Source: Peptococcaceae bacterium UBA5752 (GTDB taxonomy: Bacteria; Bacillota; Dehalobacteriia; UBA4068). From it: DNA of 11,936 nucleotides. The notes under the pieces were generated by a model. It did no database searches. It worked only from the letters and a program-made list of their open reading frames with translations, and was not told the origin of the DNA. Positions 1 to 6,634 of the stretch are shown here, one piece after another. The stretch covers positions 149,998-161,933 of the forward strand of contig DIFI01000021.1 of NCBI GenBank assembly GCA_002419055.1, written 5' to 3'. The translations under genes and the position numbers were made by a program. Each line of letters starts with the position of its first letter. Positions within the stretch are counted from its first letter, which is position 1.

Positions 1-9
1 TATTTTATA

Positions 10-40
10 GCTGAGCTTTTACCGTAAGGGAAAAGCCAGC
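10..40. other. Imperfect hairpin upstream of the DUF5661-like gene
   Basis: GCTG, a bulged A, then GCTTTTACC (15-23), a GTAA loop (24-27) and GGGAAAAGC followed by CAGC (28-40) form a long hairpin with one A-G mismatch. No T-run follows on either strand, so it is not a classical terminator. It could be the end of an upstream transcript, a structured leader or a regulatory site. The gene it belongs to lies outside the window. Confidence 0.4.
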
Positions 41-41
41 A

Positions 42-61
42 ATATCCGCGTCAGCGGATAT
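42..61. promoter_or_regulatory. Perfect palindrome next to a TATAAT box
   Basis: ATATCCGC (42-49), loop GTCA and GCGGATAT (54-61) form a perfect 8-bp inverted repeat. The sequence TGT-TATAAT (61-69) touches its right end and resembles an extended -10 element for the gene starting at 102. No good -35 box stands 17 bp upstream. The palindrome would sit in the spacer region of that promoter, where an operator could lie. It could instead be a weak terminator of an upstream gene. Confidence 0.4.
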
Positions 62-101
62 GTTATAATAATTCAAAATGACTAAGGAGGGTAATAATAT
101 T

Positions 102-404
102 ATGAAAAAATTTACGTTATCTGAAGCCATTGATATTGCCAAACAATTAGGAATTGATTTTGACAAAGTGGCATTTACGCCGGAAGAATACCTGGAAGGA
201 ATTAATATCGAGCTGGAACATGGAACTGTCGATTCTCATACTAACGTAACCAATGATGATAAGCTTATAACAGGCAAAATAGCATTAGCCCATTTAAATG
301 AAATTGCAATTTACTATAATGATGATATTGGATTGGAAGCCTGGGAGCACGCAGTAGAGGCCTTTAAGGGAGATCCGAAAGGTAAAAGAATCCAAATCGT
401 CTAA
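102..404 (+). CDS. Small DUF5661-like protein
   Basis: This is a 100-residue cytoplasmic protein with no signal peptide or membrane helix. The ATG at 102 is preferred over the in-frame ATG at 78 because AAGGAGG (84-90) stands about 10 bases before it, while the earlier ATG has no ribosome binding site and overlaps this one. The central block EHGTVDSHTNVTNDD followed by TGKIALAHLNE matches what I recall of the DUF5661 family, whose members share an ELEHG...NVTNDD...GKIALAHL pattern. The molecular function of that family is not known to me. The N-terminal part (residues 1-30) is predicted helical. A TATAAT-like box lies 33 bases upstream and a hairpin follows the stop codon, so it is probably transcribed alone. 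The family call rests on memory of the motif, not on a search. Confidence 0.75.
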   Translation: MKKFTLSEAIDIAKQLGIDFDKVAFTPEEYLEGINIELEHGTVDSHTNVTNDDKLITGKIALAHLNEIAIYYNDDIGLEAWEHAVEAFKGDPKGKRIQIV

Positions 405-428
405 TCTAAGATAAGAATAACAAGATAA

Positions 429-458
429 ATGGCGAAGGGGATAACACCCCTTCGCCAT
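429..458 (+). terminator. Hairpin after the DUF5661-like gene
   Basis: A perfect 12-bp stem, ATGGCGAAGGGG (429-440) with CCCCTTCGCCAT (447-458), closes a six-base loop 25 bases after the stop codon at 404. The T-run (469-473) is displaced by about ten bases, so intrinsic termination may be inefficient. Position and stem strength still make a terminator the simplest reading. Confidence 0.55.
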
Positions 459-502
459 TATAATATAGTTTTTAAAAGAAGCCCCCTTGCGGCGTGCATA
501 TC

Positions 503-548
503 AAAAGCCTGTCAGATTGCCTTGTTAAAGGCTTTCCGGCAGGCTTTT
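503..548. terminator. Branched hairpin between convergent genes, probably bidirectional terminator
   Basis: AAAAGCCTGTC (503-513) pairs with GGCAGGCTTTT (538-548), with one G-T pair. A smaller stem GCCTT/AAGGC (519-523 with 528-532) sits inside. The A-run on one side and T-run on the other mean that either strand ends the stem in U residues. It lies 95 bases past the stop of the leftward stalk-domain gene and after the rightward DUF5661-like gene, as expected for a shared terminator. Confidence 0.55.
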
Positions 549-643
549 ATTAATTGATAGTGATAGCTATGGAAGCATGAACGAGCTATTTAAATATTTC
601 TTTTGGTAGTCTACTTTACTTTACTTTACGTAAAATACTGAAA

Positions 644-1459
644 CTATTCAACCAAACTGAACCAACTCCCGCCGGTAGCATCGTAATAATTATTATTGTA
701 AACAGCTTCAGGATTATCATCGGCAATATCCACAATGCCGACACAATATCCTTCTATAGTACCATCAGCATATACTTGGCCCGCGAATTGCGGCTGCGGT
801 GCATTATAATACCATGTGTTATATGCTATGACATTATTGGAGACGACGGTAAAATCATAAGGAGAAAATGTCACAGTGGTATCTTCCTGCGAGGATAAAA
901 CAGTTGCCTTGACCTTAAATATAATATATTCCTTGCCATCGGGGGCGGCAGCTACCTCATCGTATGTGTCAGCAGCATCTATTTTCTTCCAAGCGCTCTC
1001 GCCGCGTATAACATCGGTAACTTGTAACTTAACCAAACACGAATATTCATAATATTCATCATTGTCATCATAAGCATAATCTGCAATAGTTACTGTTTGT
1101 TCAACGCCGAAAGGTGCGGGGTTTGCTCTGCTATAAGCAGTAGCACTTCCCGGCTTTGCGCCAATATACACACTCTTGGTATCCGCGTCCCAGTCTACAT
1201 CTTTACCGAGTGCATTGCCAATAGCGCGGACGGGAAGATAGGTAGTCCCGCCGGAAGTAAACGGCTCGACAGTATTACCGTTTGCATCTTTGGGAGTAAC
1301 CAGCAACCCATCGACATAAACTTTAATGTCTTGATAGCTTGCCGTAATTTGCTTGCTGGCGATACTGGCAAATGCGGTTGCCGAGAGCGCTAAGAGTACA
1401 ATTGTAATCAATGTGCCTGAAATAAAACCTGTGATTTTGTCTTTATTAATTCCTTTCAT
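644..1459 (-). CDS. Exported stalk-domain protein (copper amine oxidase N-terminal-like)
   Basis: This is a 271-residue protein starting at MKGINKDK. That ATG (complement of 1457-1459) has GAAGGGA upstream, whereas the longer frame beginning at 1519 has no such site and would place extra residues before the export signal. Residues 10-31 (FISGTLITIVLLALSATAFA) form a signal peptide or N-terminal anchor. Residues about 45-101 resemble the copper amine oxidase N-terminal 'stalk' domain: VYVDG, then YLPVRAIGNALG and WDADTKSVYIG. In Bacillota this domain is common in cell-surface proteins and does not itself imply oxidase activity. Residues about 118-271 look like a beta-sandwich of the DUF4352-like kind (KEYIIFKVKATV, then VTFSPYDFTVVSN), rich in Tyr and Asp. 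It probably sits outside the membrane facing the wall. It is encoded on the same strand as the SLH adhesin but is separated from it by a terminator. Its role is unknown. Confidence 0.8.
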   Translation of the reverse strand: MKGINKDKITGFISGTLITIVLLALSATAFASIASKQITASYQDIKVYVDGLLVTPKDANGNTVEPFTSGGTTYLPVRAIGNALGKDVDWDADTKSVYIGAKPGSATAYSRANPAPFGVEQTVTIADYAYDDNDEYYEYSCLVKLQVTDVIRGESAWKKIDAADTYDEVAAAPDGKEYIIFKVKATVLSSQEDTTVTFSPYDFTVVSNNVIAYNTWYYNAPQPQFAGQVYADGTIEGYCVGIVDIADDNPEAVYNNNYYDATGGSWFSLVE

Positions 1460-1700
1460 TGTAACAATCCCTTCTATTTTTATTTTACTTATAAAAGCTC
1501 TCCGGCAAAATCCAAGCATCTTATCATTTTATTATATTGTAGCTGCTGTTGCTGCTGCAGAGAAAAAAGCAATAATCTTGAAAATTGTTTTTTACTCTCT
1601 TTAAATTATGTATATTTAATTTTAACATGTATAATACTTTGATAAAAGAAAAGTAATACGACAAAATAACAGAAATAACGACCATTAATAGAATTAATAG
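1460..1700. other. AT-rich intergenic region with a weak leftward -10 box
   Basis: No gene is visible here. A TATAAT on the minus strand (1531-1536) stands about 72 bases before the stalk-domain start, but no recognisable -35 box stands 17 bp upstream of it, so the promoter is uncertain. A short CTG/TTG trinucleotide run (about 1541-1559) overlaps the expected -35 position. The rest is AT-rich sequence without other clear signals. Confidence 0.35.
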
Positions 1701-1736
1701 GCAGCCTCCCGAGATTAACCCGGGAGGCTGCTTTTT
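1701..1736. terminator. Strong hairpin terminator after the SLH adhesin gene
   Basis: GCAGCCTCCCG (1701-1711) pairs perfectly with CGGGAGGCTGC (1721-1731), an 11-bp GC-rich stem. TTTTT follows at 1732-1736 on the plus strand. On the minus strand the stem ends the leftward adhesin gene 30 bases past its stop, with a looser U-rich tail. It therefore isolates the adhesin transcript from the stalk-domain gene and would also stop rightward transcription. Confidence 0.8.
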
Positions 1737-1765
1737 GGTACTATACTAATTTTGTTTACTTAATT

Positions 1766-4700
1766 TTACTGAGCGTAGTATTCGATAAAGCGCATCAGTA
1801 TGGTGGCGACCTCGGCGCGGGTGGCGGTGCCGCCGGGGGCGAGAGTTGTATCAGTGCGTCCGGTGATCAGGCCGGTGTTAACAGCCCAGGCAAAAGCTTC
1901 TCCAGCCCAGGAGGAGATATCGCCGTAGTCGGCGTATTCGCGGATCGCCATACCGCCTTGAGTGGTGTCATAACCCATGAAATTGGCGTAATTATATAAT
2001 ATTAACGCCAGCTGCTCGCGGGTGATGCTGTCACCGGGGCGGAACGTATTGTTGCCGAAACCTGCTACGATGCTGTTAGCTGCTGCCCATTTGACCGCGT
2101 CACTGTACCAGAGTCCTGCCTCAACATCATCAAAACTGTTGATGCTGGTATCTGTTGTACCGTTGAGTCTCCACAGGACGGTCACCAGCATGGCTCTTGT
2201 CATATTGGCGTTGGGACTGAATGTTGTTGTCGAGGTACCGTTGAACAGCGCAGCTTGCAATACATACTCAATGCCGTCCATATACCAGGCGCCGGTGACT
2301 AAATCTGTGAATTGGCTGGCGGGATTGGTTGTTGCTGTGGCAACAAATGTGGCTTTGATGGTATGGTTGGCGGTGACGTTGCTGAAGGTGTATTTACTGA
2401 CAGCGCCGACACTCTTGCCGTCCACCAGAACATCTGCGATTACATAGCCTGCGTCGGCTGTGATCGTGAAGGCTTTGGATTTGCTCTCTGCCACTTCAAC
2501 GCTGCCGGGAGGAGAAATGCTGCCGCCTGCTCCTGCTGTGGCCGTGATGGTATATAAAACTTCGTCGTTATTAGTGGATGAAGTTTTCTTGGCCCATTGG
2601 GCGACCAATTCGCTATCCACATAAACCAGGTAGGCGTATCCCGCGTCATAGGTCAGTGCGCCGTCAAACCAGCCGGTCAGGCGGTAGCCGCTCTTGGTAG
2701 CTGTCGGCAGCGTCAGGTCGTCGCCTTTGAAGGCCAGTATGTCTTCCACACTGCTGCCGCCGTCGGTGTCAAAGGAGATGGTGCGTTGGTCGCGGACGTG
2801 TACCGTGTAGGTGGCGGTGCCATAAAGACCGTAATTATTACAATAGGTAAAGGTCAGATAGTAGGTGCCGCTTTGCAGATTGCTGTTAGTTACCACGTTC
2901 CCCCAGACATCATAAAGGGTGCGGGTGATGTAATTCACATCAGTGGATAAGTCCAAAGTGTCGGTTACAGCTTTGAAATTGCTGTAGCTGACAGCTTGAC
3001 CGGATGCTTGCTCGTAGGGGACGTCGGCGGTAATTGTCACATTGACGAGGGTATCGTCATCAGGGCTCATGTTGATTGTATTCTCAGCGTTGCCGATGGT
3101 ATCGGTGCTGGTGTACAAAATGTCTTCTTTCGTTGTTGCGGTGATTGTGCCGCCGCCGGGGATCAGCCAGACAGTTAATTGGTTTGCATAAGAGGTGCGC
3201 GCCCAGAAGTCCATATCATATGTAGTGTCGTCTGTACCGTCGTCTGTGACAAAGTGCATCAGTGTGTTGGCCGGTAGGCCGGTCAGCGTGGTGCGGACAT
3301 AAGCTTCGGCAGTATCGTTGTAATATGGTGTGTCGCTGCCGCTGGCGGCGTTGAGTATAGCCGCGTTAAGAGAGTAGATTTTGTTGCCATCCGCAGTTGT
3401 GATCGTGCCGCCGACATTTAACAGTGAGTTCTCGTAAAGTTCTGAAGCTGAGTTGGTTGTGGTCAGGTCGCCGCTGATATTTACGATGCCGTTGTTCCAG
3501 ACCTCAAAATAATCGGTGACTACGTCGTTTTCGATGTTTGCCGTACTGTTGTCGCCGACTTCCAGGCTCAGTGTGCCGGTAATTTCATCGGCTGTTAAAG
3601 TACTGGTGTAAATATAAATAGCGGAATTATATGAGTAATCATCGACAGCCGCGTAGATCGTGCCGGCTGTCAGAGAAGAGTTACCAGAGATATCCATGCC
3701 GCAGCAATTGATGACAAAAGTAACGGTATCGGCCATGACATGAGAATCATTATAGATGTCCAGCTCGTCGTTAGTATAAATGGAATTGACGTAAACATCG
3801 AGACCGTAAATATAGATATCGCCGCTGTCATATTCGTTGATTATACTGTCGGCAATTAAATAACTGTCGTCATCATAACCGTACAAATAGAAGTAAGAGT
3901 TGTAGTTGTCTTTGCAGATGATGCTGCCGTGACCCAGATTGAGCTGGTCAATGTATAATTCTTCGTAGTCCAGTATATAGACATTGGCATTGCTGTAAGC
4001 ACCGGCAAGCGGATCATCGTAAGAATATACGCTTTCCGACCAGTCGATATCATCTTCGTCGCTGTCTTCGTCATATACGCCGAAGACGTAGCAGCCGTCA
4101 TAGACCCAGAAGTCGCCGCTGTTTTCCTCGGTGGTGACAACAACAGCGGTGTTGCCGCTGACGGTAAACTTCCAGGGACTGGTAATGGATGTGCCATTGA
4201 CTTTAACCTGGTTGAGTTTATAGCCTGTATTGGCCTGCATAGTGATTTCCATACCGGTATGAACCGAATAGCTGCCGTTGTCGTTGGCGGCAAGAGCTAT
4301 ACCCATATAATAGGGGGCGGCGTTGCCGGACACCGTCAGTTGATTCTCCGTGGAGAATGCCTTGGGATTGCTGTAAACATATGGATTGGTTCCGTCAGTT
4401 GCGTAAGCGCGGTAGTAATAGAGGGTACCGTCATTTAAATTGCTGACGTCGACCGTGCCGTCGGCTGCCGCAGTGACTTCTGTTTCCGTACCGGCTAATC
4501 CCTCTTTATATGCGATACCTTTGGTATAACCGATTTCATAATCGCTGCCCCAGACGCCGCGCAGTGTGGCGGACGAGCTGGTAATATTGGTGGCGGATTG
4601 GGCGATGATTTGATCAGCGGCAAGGGCGTCGGTGTAATTGACGCTGCCGTCGAGTTTGAGGCTGCTGCTGTTGTAGTAATCGTCATAATACCATTGCGCC

Positions 4701-5392
4701 AGCGCGTATTCCTGGCAACTGTCGCCGGTCGCAGCGGTCACGCCGAGATGATAATCGATGTAACTGCTTAAGTCAATCGTGTATGTCGTAACAGGATTGG
4801 AGGGCCGGGTGCCGGTGAGGCTGGCATAGACAGCTAACGTGGTAGTGGCAGCGTCATAGTCCGCCCAGATATAGACAGAGCCGTTTTGGGGCACGTAAAA
4901 ACCGGTGTGAATGCTGTCGTCCTTATTTTGTTCACCGTTAATCCCCAGAGCTATGTTTGACGCAGCATATGTGAAATACTGCACCGCGATGCTGTTGGCC
5001 ATGTTGGCATAGCCGAGGGATCCGCCGGTATCGCTGGTACATACGTTGGTATCCTTGGATAGTACCAGGGCAAAACCGTCAGCCTGGGCTCCTGTCGGGC
5101 CGCAGTAGACCTGCGCCGCCAGCGAGAAGCCGTTGCTGCCCATGGAAACCTTGTTGGCGGTAAACACGCCGCCGGCCTGGCTGTTGGTGTATGGTACTAT
5201 CTTGATACGGCTGTTTACATCATCCAGGCTGGCGTTACCCGACAGTGTCAGTCCTTCCGTCGAACCAAATGACGGATATGCCAATGCGGCGTAATCTGTT
5301 GGCGGTACTGCTGATGCCGTGCCGGAAATCAGAGTAATCAACAAAAACGCCATGAGAAAAATCAATAATAGCTTCTTTTTCTTATCTCTCAT
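1766..5392 (-). CDS. Large S-layer-anchored, lectin-like surface protein with three SLH motifs
   Basis: This is a 1208-residue exported protein. Its ATG at 5392 has AGGAGGA seven bases upstream. Residues 1-28 are a signal peptide (MRDKKKK, a hydrophobic stretch, then ASA). Residues about 35-235 resemble a bacterial L-type lectin: ADGFALVLS, GGSLGY, SIAVQYFTY and VYIWADYDAATTTLAVY. Residues about 258-348 are Fn3-like, ending YYYRAYATDG. A divergent InlB-type repeat follows (350-425). Residues about 425-690 are Asp/Tyr-rich with short alternating strands, probably a beta-solenoid. Residues 868-935 look like a Listeria-Bacteroides repeat (GYRLTGWFDG), and 946-1017 like another divergent InlB repeat. 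Three SLH motifs close the protein (about 1026-1078, 1086-1140 and 1150-1205, with TRAMLVTVLWR, TREQLALILYNYA and TRAEVATILMRF). SLH motifs bind secondary cell-wall polymer, so the lectin end should point outward as an adhesin or glycan binder. No catalytic motif is seen. The ligand is unknown. Confidence 0.9.
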   Translation of the reverse strand: MRDKKKKLLLIFLMAFLLITLISGTASAVPPTDYAALAYPSFGSTEGLTLSGNASLDDVNSRIKIVPYTNSQAGGVFTANKVSMGSNGFSLAAQVYCGPTGAQADGFALVLSKDTNVCTSDTGGSLGYANMANSIAVQYFTYAASNIALGINGEQNKDDSIHTGFYVPQNGSVYIWADYDAATTTLAVYASLTGTRPSNPVTTYTIDLSSYIDYHLGVTAATGDSCQEYALAQWYYDDYYNSSSLKLDGSVNYTDALAADQIIAQSATNITSSSATLRGVWGSDYEIGYTKGIAYKEGLAGTETEVTAAADGTVDVSNLNDGTLYYYRAYATDGTNPYVYSNPKAFSTENQLTVSGNAAPYYMGIALAANDNGSYSVHTGMEITMQANTGYKLNQVKVNGTSITSPWKFTVSGNTAVVVTTEENSGDFWVYDGCYVFGVYDEDSDEDDIDWSESVYSYDDPLAGAYSNANVYILDYEELYIDQLNLGHGSIICKDNYNSYFYLYGYDDDSYLIADSIINEYDSGDIYIYGLDVYVNSIYTNDELDIYNDSHVMADTVTFVINCCGMDISGNSSLTAGTIYAAVDDYSYNSAIYIYTSTLTADEITGTLSLEVGDNSTANIENDVVTDYFEVWNNGIVNISGDLTTTNSASELYENSLLNVGGTITTADGNKIYSLNAAILNAASGSDTPYYNDTAEAYVRTTLTGLPANTLMHFVTDDGTDDTTYDMDFWARTSYANQLTVWLIPGGGTITATTKEDILYTSTDTIGNAENTINMSPDDDTLVNVTITADVPYEQASGQAVSYSNFKAVTDTLDLSTDVNYITRTLYDVWGNVVTNSNLQSGTYYLTFTYCNNYGLYGTATYTVHVRDQRTISFDTDGGSSVEDILAFKGDDLTLPTATKSGYRLTGWFDGALTYDAGYAYLVYVDSELVAQWAKKTSSTNNDEVLYTITATAGAGGSISPPGSVEVAESKSKAFTITADAGYVIADVLVDGKSVGAVSKYTFSNVTANHTIKATFVATATTNPASQFTDLVTGAWYMDGIEYVLQAALFNGTSTTTFSPNANMTRAMLVTVLWRLNGTTDTSINSFDDVEAGLWYSDAVKWAAANSIVAGFGNNTFRPGDSITREQLALILYNYANFMGYDTTQGGMAIREYADYGDISSWAGEAFAWAVNTGLITGRTDTTLAPGGTATRAEVATILMRFIEYYAQ

Positions 5393-5547
5393 TATTTTCC
5401 TCCTCTTTTATTTTTAAATGAAACATAATTCAGCTTAACCATAATGTAAATATTAAGTTTTTTTGGGCCGGAAATATCATTTTATATTTATAATTTCTGA
5501 CAAAACCGGAGCAAAATTACCACTCCTTTCTAAAAATAATTAACTAG
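5393..5547 (-). other. Long untranslated leader of the SLH adhesin gene
   Basis: If the promoter at 5548-5576 is right, this is an approximately 150-base 5' leader. It has an internal AAAGGAG (minus strand, about 5522-5528). A TTG codon follows it after about eight bases and opens an eight-codon frame ending in TAA, which could be a leader peptide. It ends with the AGGAGGA of the adhesin itself. No known riboswitch fold was recognised. Confidence 0.3.
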
Positions 5548-5576
5548 ATTTTATCATATTTGTTAAATATTTACAA
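5548..5576 (-). promoter_or_regulatory. Candidate promoter of the SLH adhesin gene
   Basis: On the minus strand TTGTAA (5571-5576) and TAAAAT (5548-5553) are separated by 17 bp, a fair match to a vegetative sigma-A promoter. Transcription would start near 5540 and leave a leader of roughly 150 bases before the ATG at 5392. The surrounding DNA is very AT-rich, so chance matches are likely and confidence is moderate. Confidence 0.45.
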
Positions 5577-5605
5577 TATTTAGTAGACACCAAACATGTC
5601 AAATA

Positions 5606-5639
5606 AAGACACCCCATGCAAAGTATGGGATGTCTTTTT
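5606..5639. terminator. Hairpin terminator downstream of the SLH gene remnant
   Basis: AGACACCCCAT (about 5607-5617) pairs with ATGGGATGTCT (about 5625-5635) with one C-A mismatch, around a seven-base loop. TTTTT follows on the plus strand and a U-rich tail on the minus strand. It sits 20 bases beyond the stop codon of the SLH remnant, in the same arrangement as the terminator of the intact SLH gene. Confidence 0.65.
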
Positions 5640-5657
5640 GTTGTAAGTTTAAAAATT

Positions 5658-5771
5658 TTACTGAGTGAATGTTTCAACGAAGCGCATCAGTATCGTCGCG
5701 ACTTCGGCGCGGGTGGCGGGCTCGATGTCGTAGAATTGACCGGTAAAGTCCGCTTTCTTCTTCAGTCGCAA
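5658..5771 (-). pseudogene. 3' remnant of a second SLH-domain gene
   Basis: The minus strand translates to PATRAEVATILMRFVETFTQ and a stop, almost the same as the last residues of the intact SLH protein (TATRAEVATILMRFIEYYAQ). The nucleotide sequence is also close over this stretch. Upstream the frame continues as KKKADFTGQFYDIE, less clearly SLH, and then meets an in-frame stop near 5790. There is no start codon with a ribosome binding site, no signal peptide and no other domain, so only the 3' tip of a paralogous gene remains. It is oriented in tandem with the intact adhesin and keeps its own terminator. The loss point is probably between about 5725 and 5790. Confidence 0.7.
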
Positions 5772-5826
5772 CGAATGTTGATGGTTATATCACCCTTATA
5801 GGCTTTGATTGATAATCTATAATTAT

Positions 5827-5997
5827 GTGAATGCTTGTCAGTTGGTTCCGGTAATATCTACCATTGCCATAGAAATTGCCGACAGCATACCTGATAATGA
5901 CGAATTAACTTTAGTGGCTTTATCATTTACCCAGCTTGGCGATGCCTTAGATACAATTGCAACTAAACGGGAAATACGAGAAGCAAAAAACAAATAG
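5827..5997 (+). CDS. Small DUF6774-like protein, possibly a decayed gene
   Basis: This is a 56-residue protein if it starts at GTG 5827 (then NACQLVPVISTIA). That start fits the family pattern I recall (M-N-x-C-x-L-V), whereas the in-frame TTG at 5809 adds six residues with no support. The segment LVALSFTQLGDALDTIATKRE resembles DUF6774 proteins, small clostridial and Negativicutes proteins of unknown function. No Shine-Dalgarno sequence precedes either start and a stop codon lies just before the TTG. A nearby deletion may have removed the real translation signals. A hairpin terminator follows at 6044. Family assignment is from memory. Confidence 0.5.
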   Translation: MNACQLVPVISTIAIEIADSIPDNDELTLVALSFTQLGDALDTIATKREIREAKNK

Positions 5998-6043
5998 AAT
6001 CCTCGTCATTAAAAAATATCTAAGTAAAATCTTGCCAAAAAAT

Positions 6044-6080
6044 AGCGGCAGGAGGACTTTAAAGCGTCCTCCTGCTGTTT
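6044..6080. terminator. Strong hairpin terminator after the DUF6774-like gene
   Basis: A stem of about 14 bp (AGCGGCAGGAGGAC at 6044-6057 with GTCCTCCTGCTGTTT at 6066-6080) has two G-T pairs and a short AT-rich loop. GTTT follows on the plus strand. On the minus strand the stem runs into a six-base U-run (complement of 6037-6042), so termination in both directions is likely. Confidence 0.7.
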
Positions 6081-6264
6081 GTATGACGTTAGCGTGATTG
6101 CCGCGGAAGTTACCGGCTGCCATTTTTATCTAATATATAATAAGGAAGACAAACGATCAGTTCGGCTTGGCATTAAAGATAAGAAGAGTAGAGGGTGCTT
6201 TTATAAAAAATTGCACATTTTAGCCACAATGTGTTTTAGCTGCAGGTTTAGAGCTTTGGTTTTG
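6081..6264. other. AT-rich stretch without a supported gene
   Basis: An 83-codon open frame crosses this stretch, but it starts inside the preceding terminator hairpin, has no ribosome binding site and shows no recognisable motif, so it is not annotated. A small hairpin, CACATT (6214-6219) with AATGTG (6228-6233), is followed by TTTT and could be a weak rightward terminator. Nothing else is evident. Confidence 0.4.
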
Positions 6265-6320
6265 TCGAAAATCGCTCGAAACGTGTCGAAGTCCGCGAAT
6301 TATGATCGGAAGTTGACGAA
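6265..6320. repeat. Helically phased CGAA-like repeat array
   Basis: TCGAA at 6265, 6276 and 6286 is continued by the variants GCGAA (6295), TCGGA (6306) and ACGAA (6316). The step is 9-11 bp, about one helical turn, so all copies face the same side of the DNA. The array ends about 90 bases before the small reading frame at 6410. A cooperative protein-binding site or a bent regulatory segment is possible. It could also be chance. Confidence 0.45.
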
Positions 6321-6409
6321 CGATAATTGATGAAAAATTTGTCACAATATGTTATATTTACTTTAGCAAATAAAATAACACCGGCCGGCGCGGAAAGGAC
6401 ATTTATTAT

Positions 6410-6523
6410 ATGGACGAAGAAAATGTCGTACTGCTTTGCCAGCTTTTACAGCAGCTTGGAGAATTGTCCACTGACAGAGCAAAAGAGCTAATTAAAGATC
6501 TGCTAGGTAATTTGTTTGATTAA
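6410..6523 (+). CDS. Hypothetical 37-residue protein
   Basis: The ATG at 6410 follows AAAGGA (6394-6399) at ten bases, and the frame MDEENVVLLCQLL...GNLFD ends in TAA. It is acidic and leucine-rich, with heptad-like spacing that predicts one or two amphipathic helices. No family is recognised. A ccggccgg palindrome (6381-6388) lies just before the ribosome binding site, and a possible -35/-10 pair (TTGATG with TGTTAT near 6327-6355) lies upstream. It lies left of the repressor gene and points toward it. The good ribosome binding site and protein-like composition argue for a real small gene, but this is not proven. Confidence 0.5.
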   Translation: MDEENVVLLCQLLQQLGELSTDRAKELIKDLLGNLFD

Positions 6524-6558
6524 TATATCGGAGTGGCTATGAAAATGGCAATGTGCCC

Positions 6559-6574
6559 GTGACCTATAGGTTAC
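6559..6574. promoter_or_regulatory. 16-bp palindrome, possible operator
   Basis: GTGACCTATAGGTTAC is an inverted repeat without a loop, with one mismatch and a perfect ACCTATAGGT core. Two consecutive TATAAT boxes follow at 6576-6587. The position next to promoter-like sequence suggests a dimeric regulator site, but no convincing -35 box or downstream gene was found. Confidence 0.35.
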
Positions 6575-6634
6575 TTATAATTATAATGCCTCGTGGCTTG
6601 GCGGTTTTTGCGTCCGGCGCGGATGGCGTAAAAA

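Noticed and set aside
1541..1559. CTG trinucleotide run near the stalk-gene promoter
   Set aside because: Only about five imperfect units, too short to call a microsatellite of note.
6079..6330. 83-codon open frame on the plus strand
   Set aside because: It starts within a terminator hairpin, has no ribosome binding site and no protein-like motif, and it runs over the phased CGAA array.
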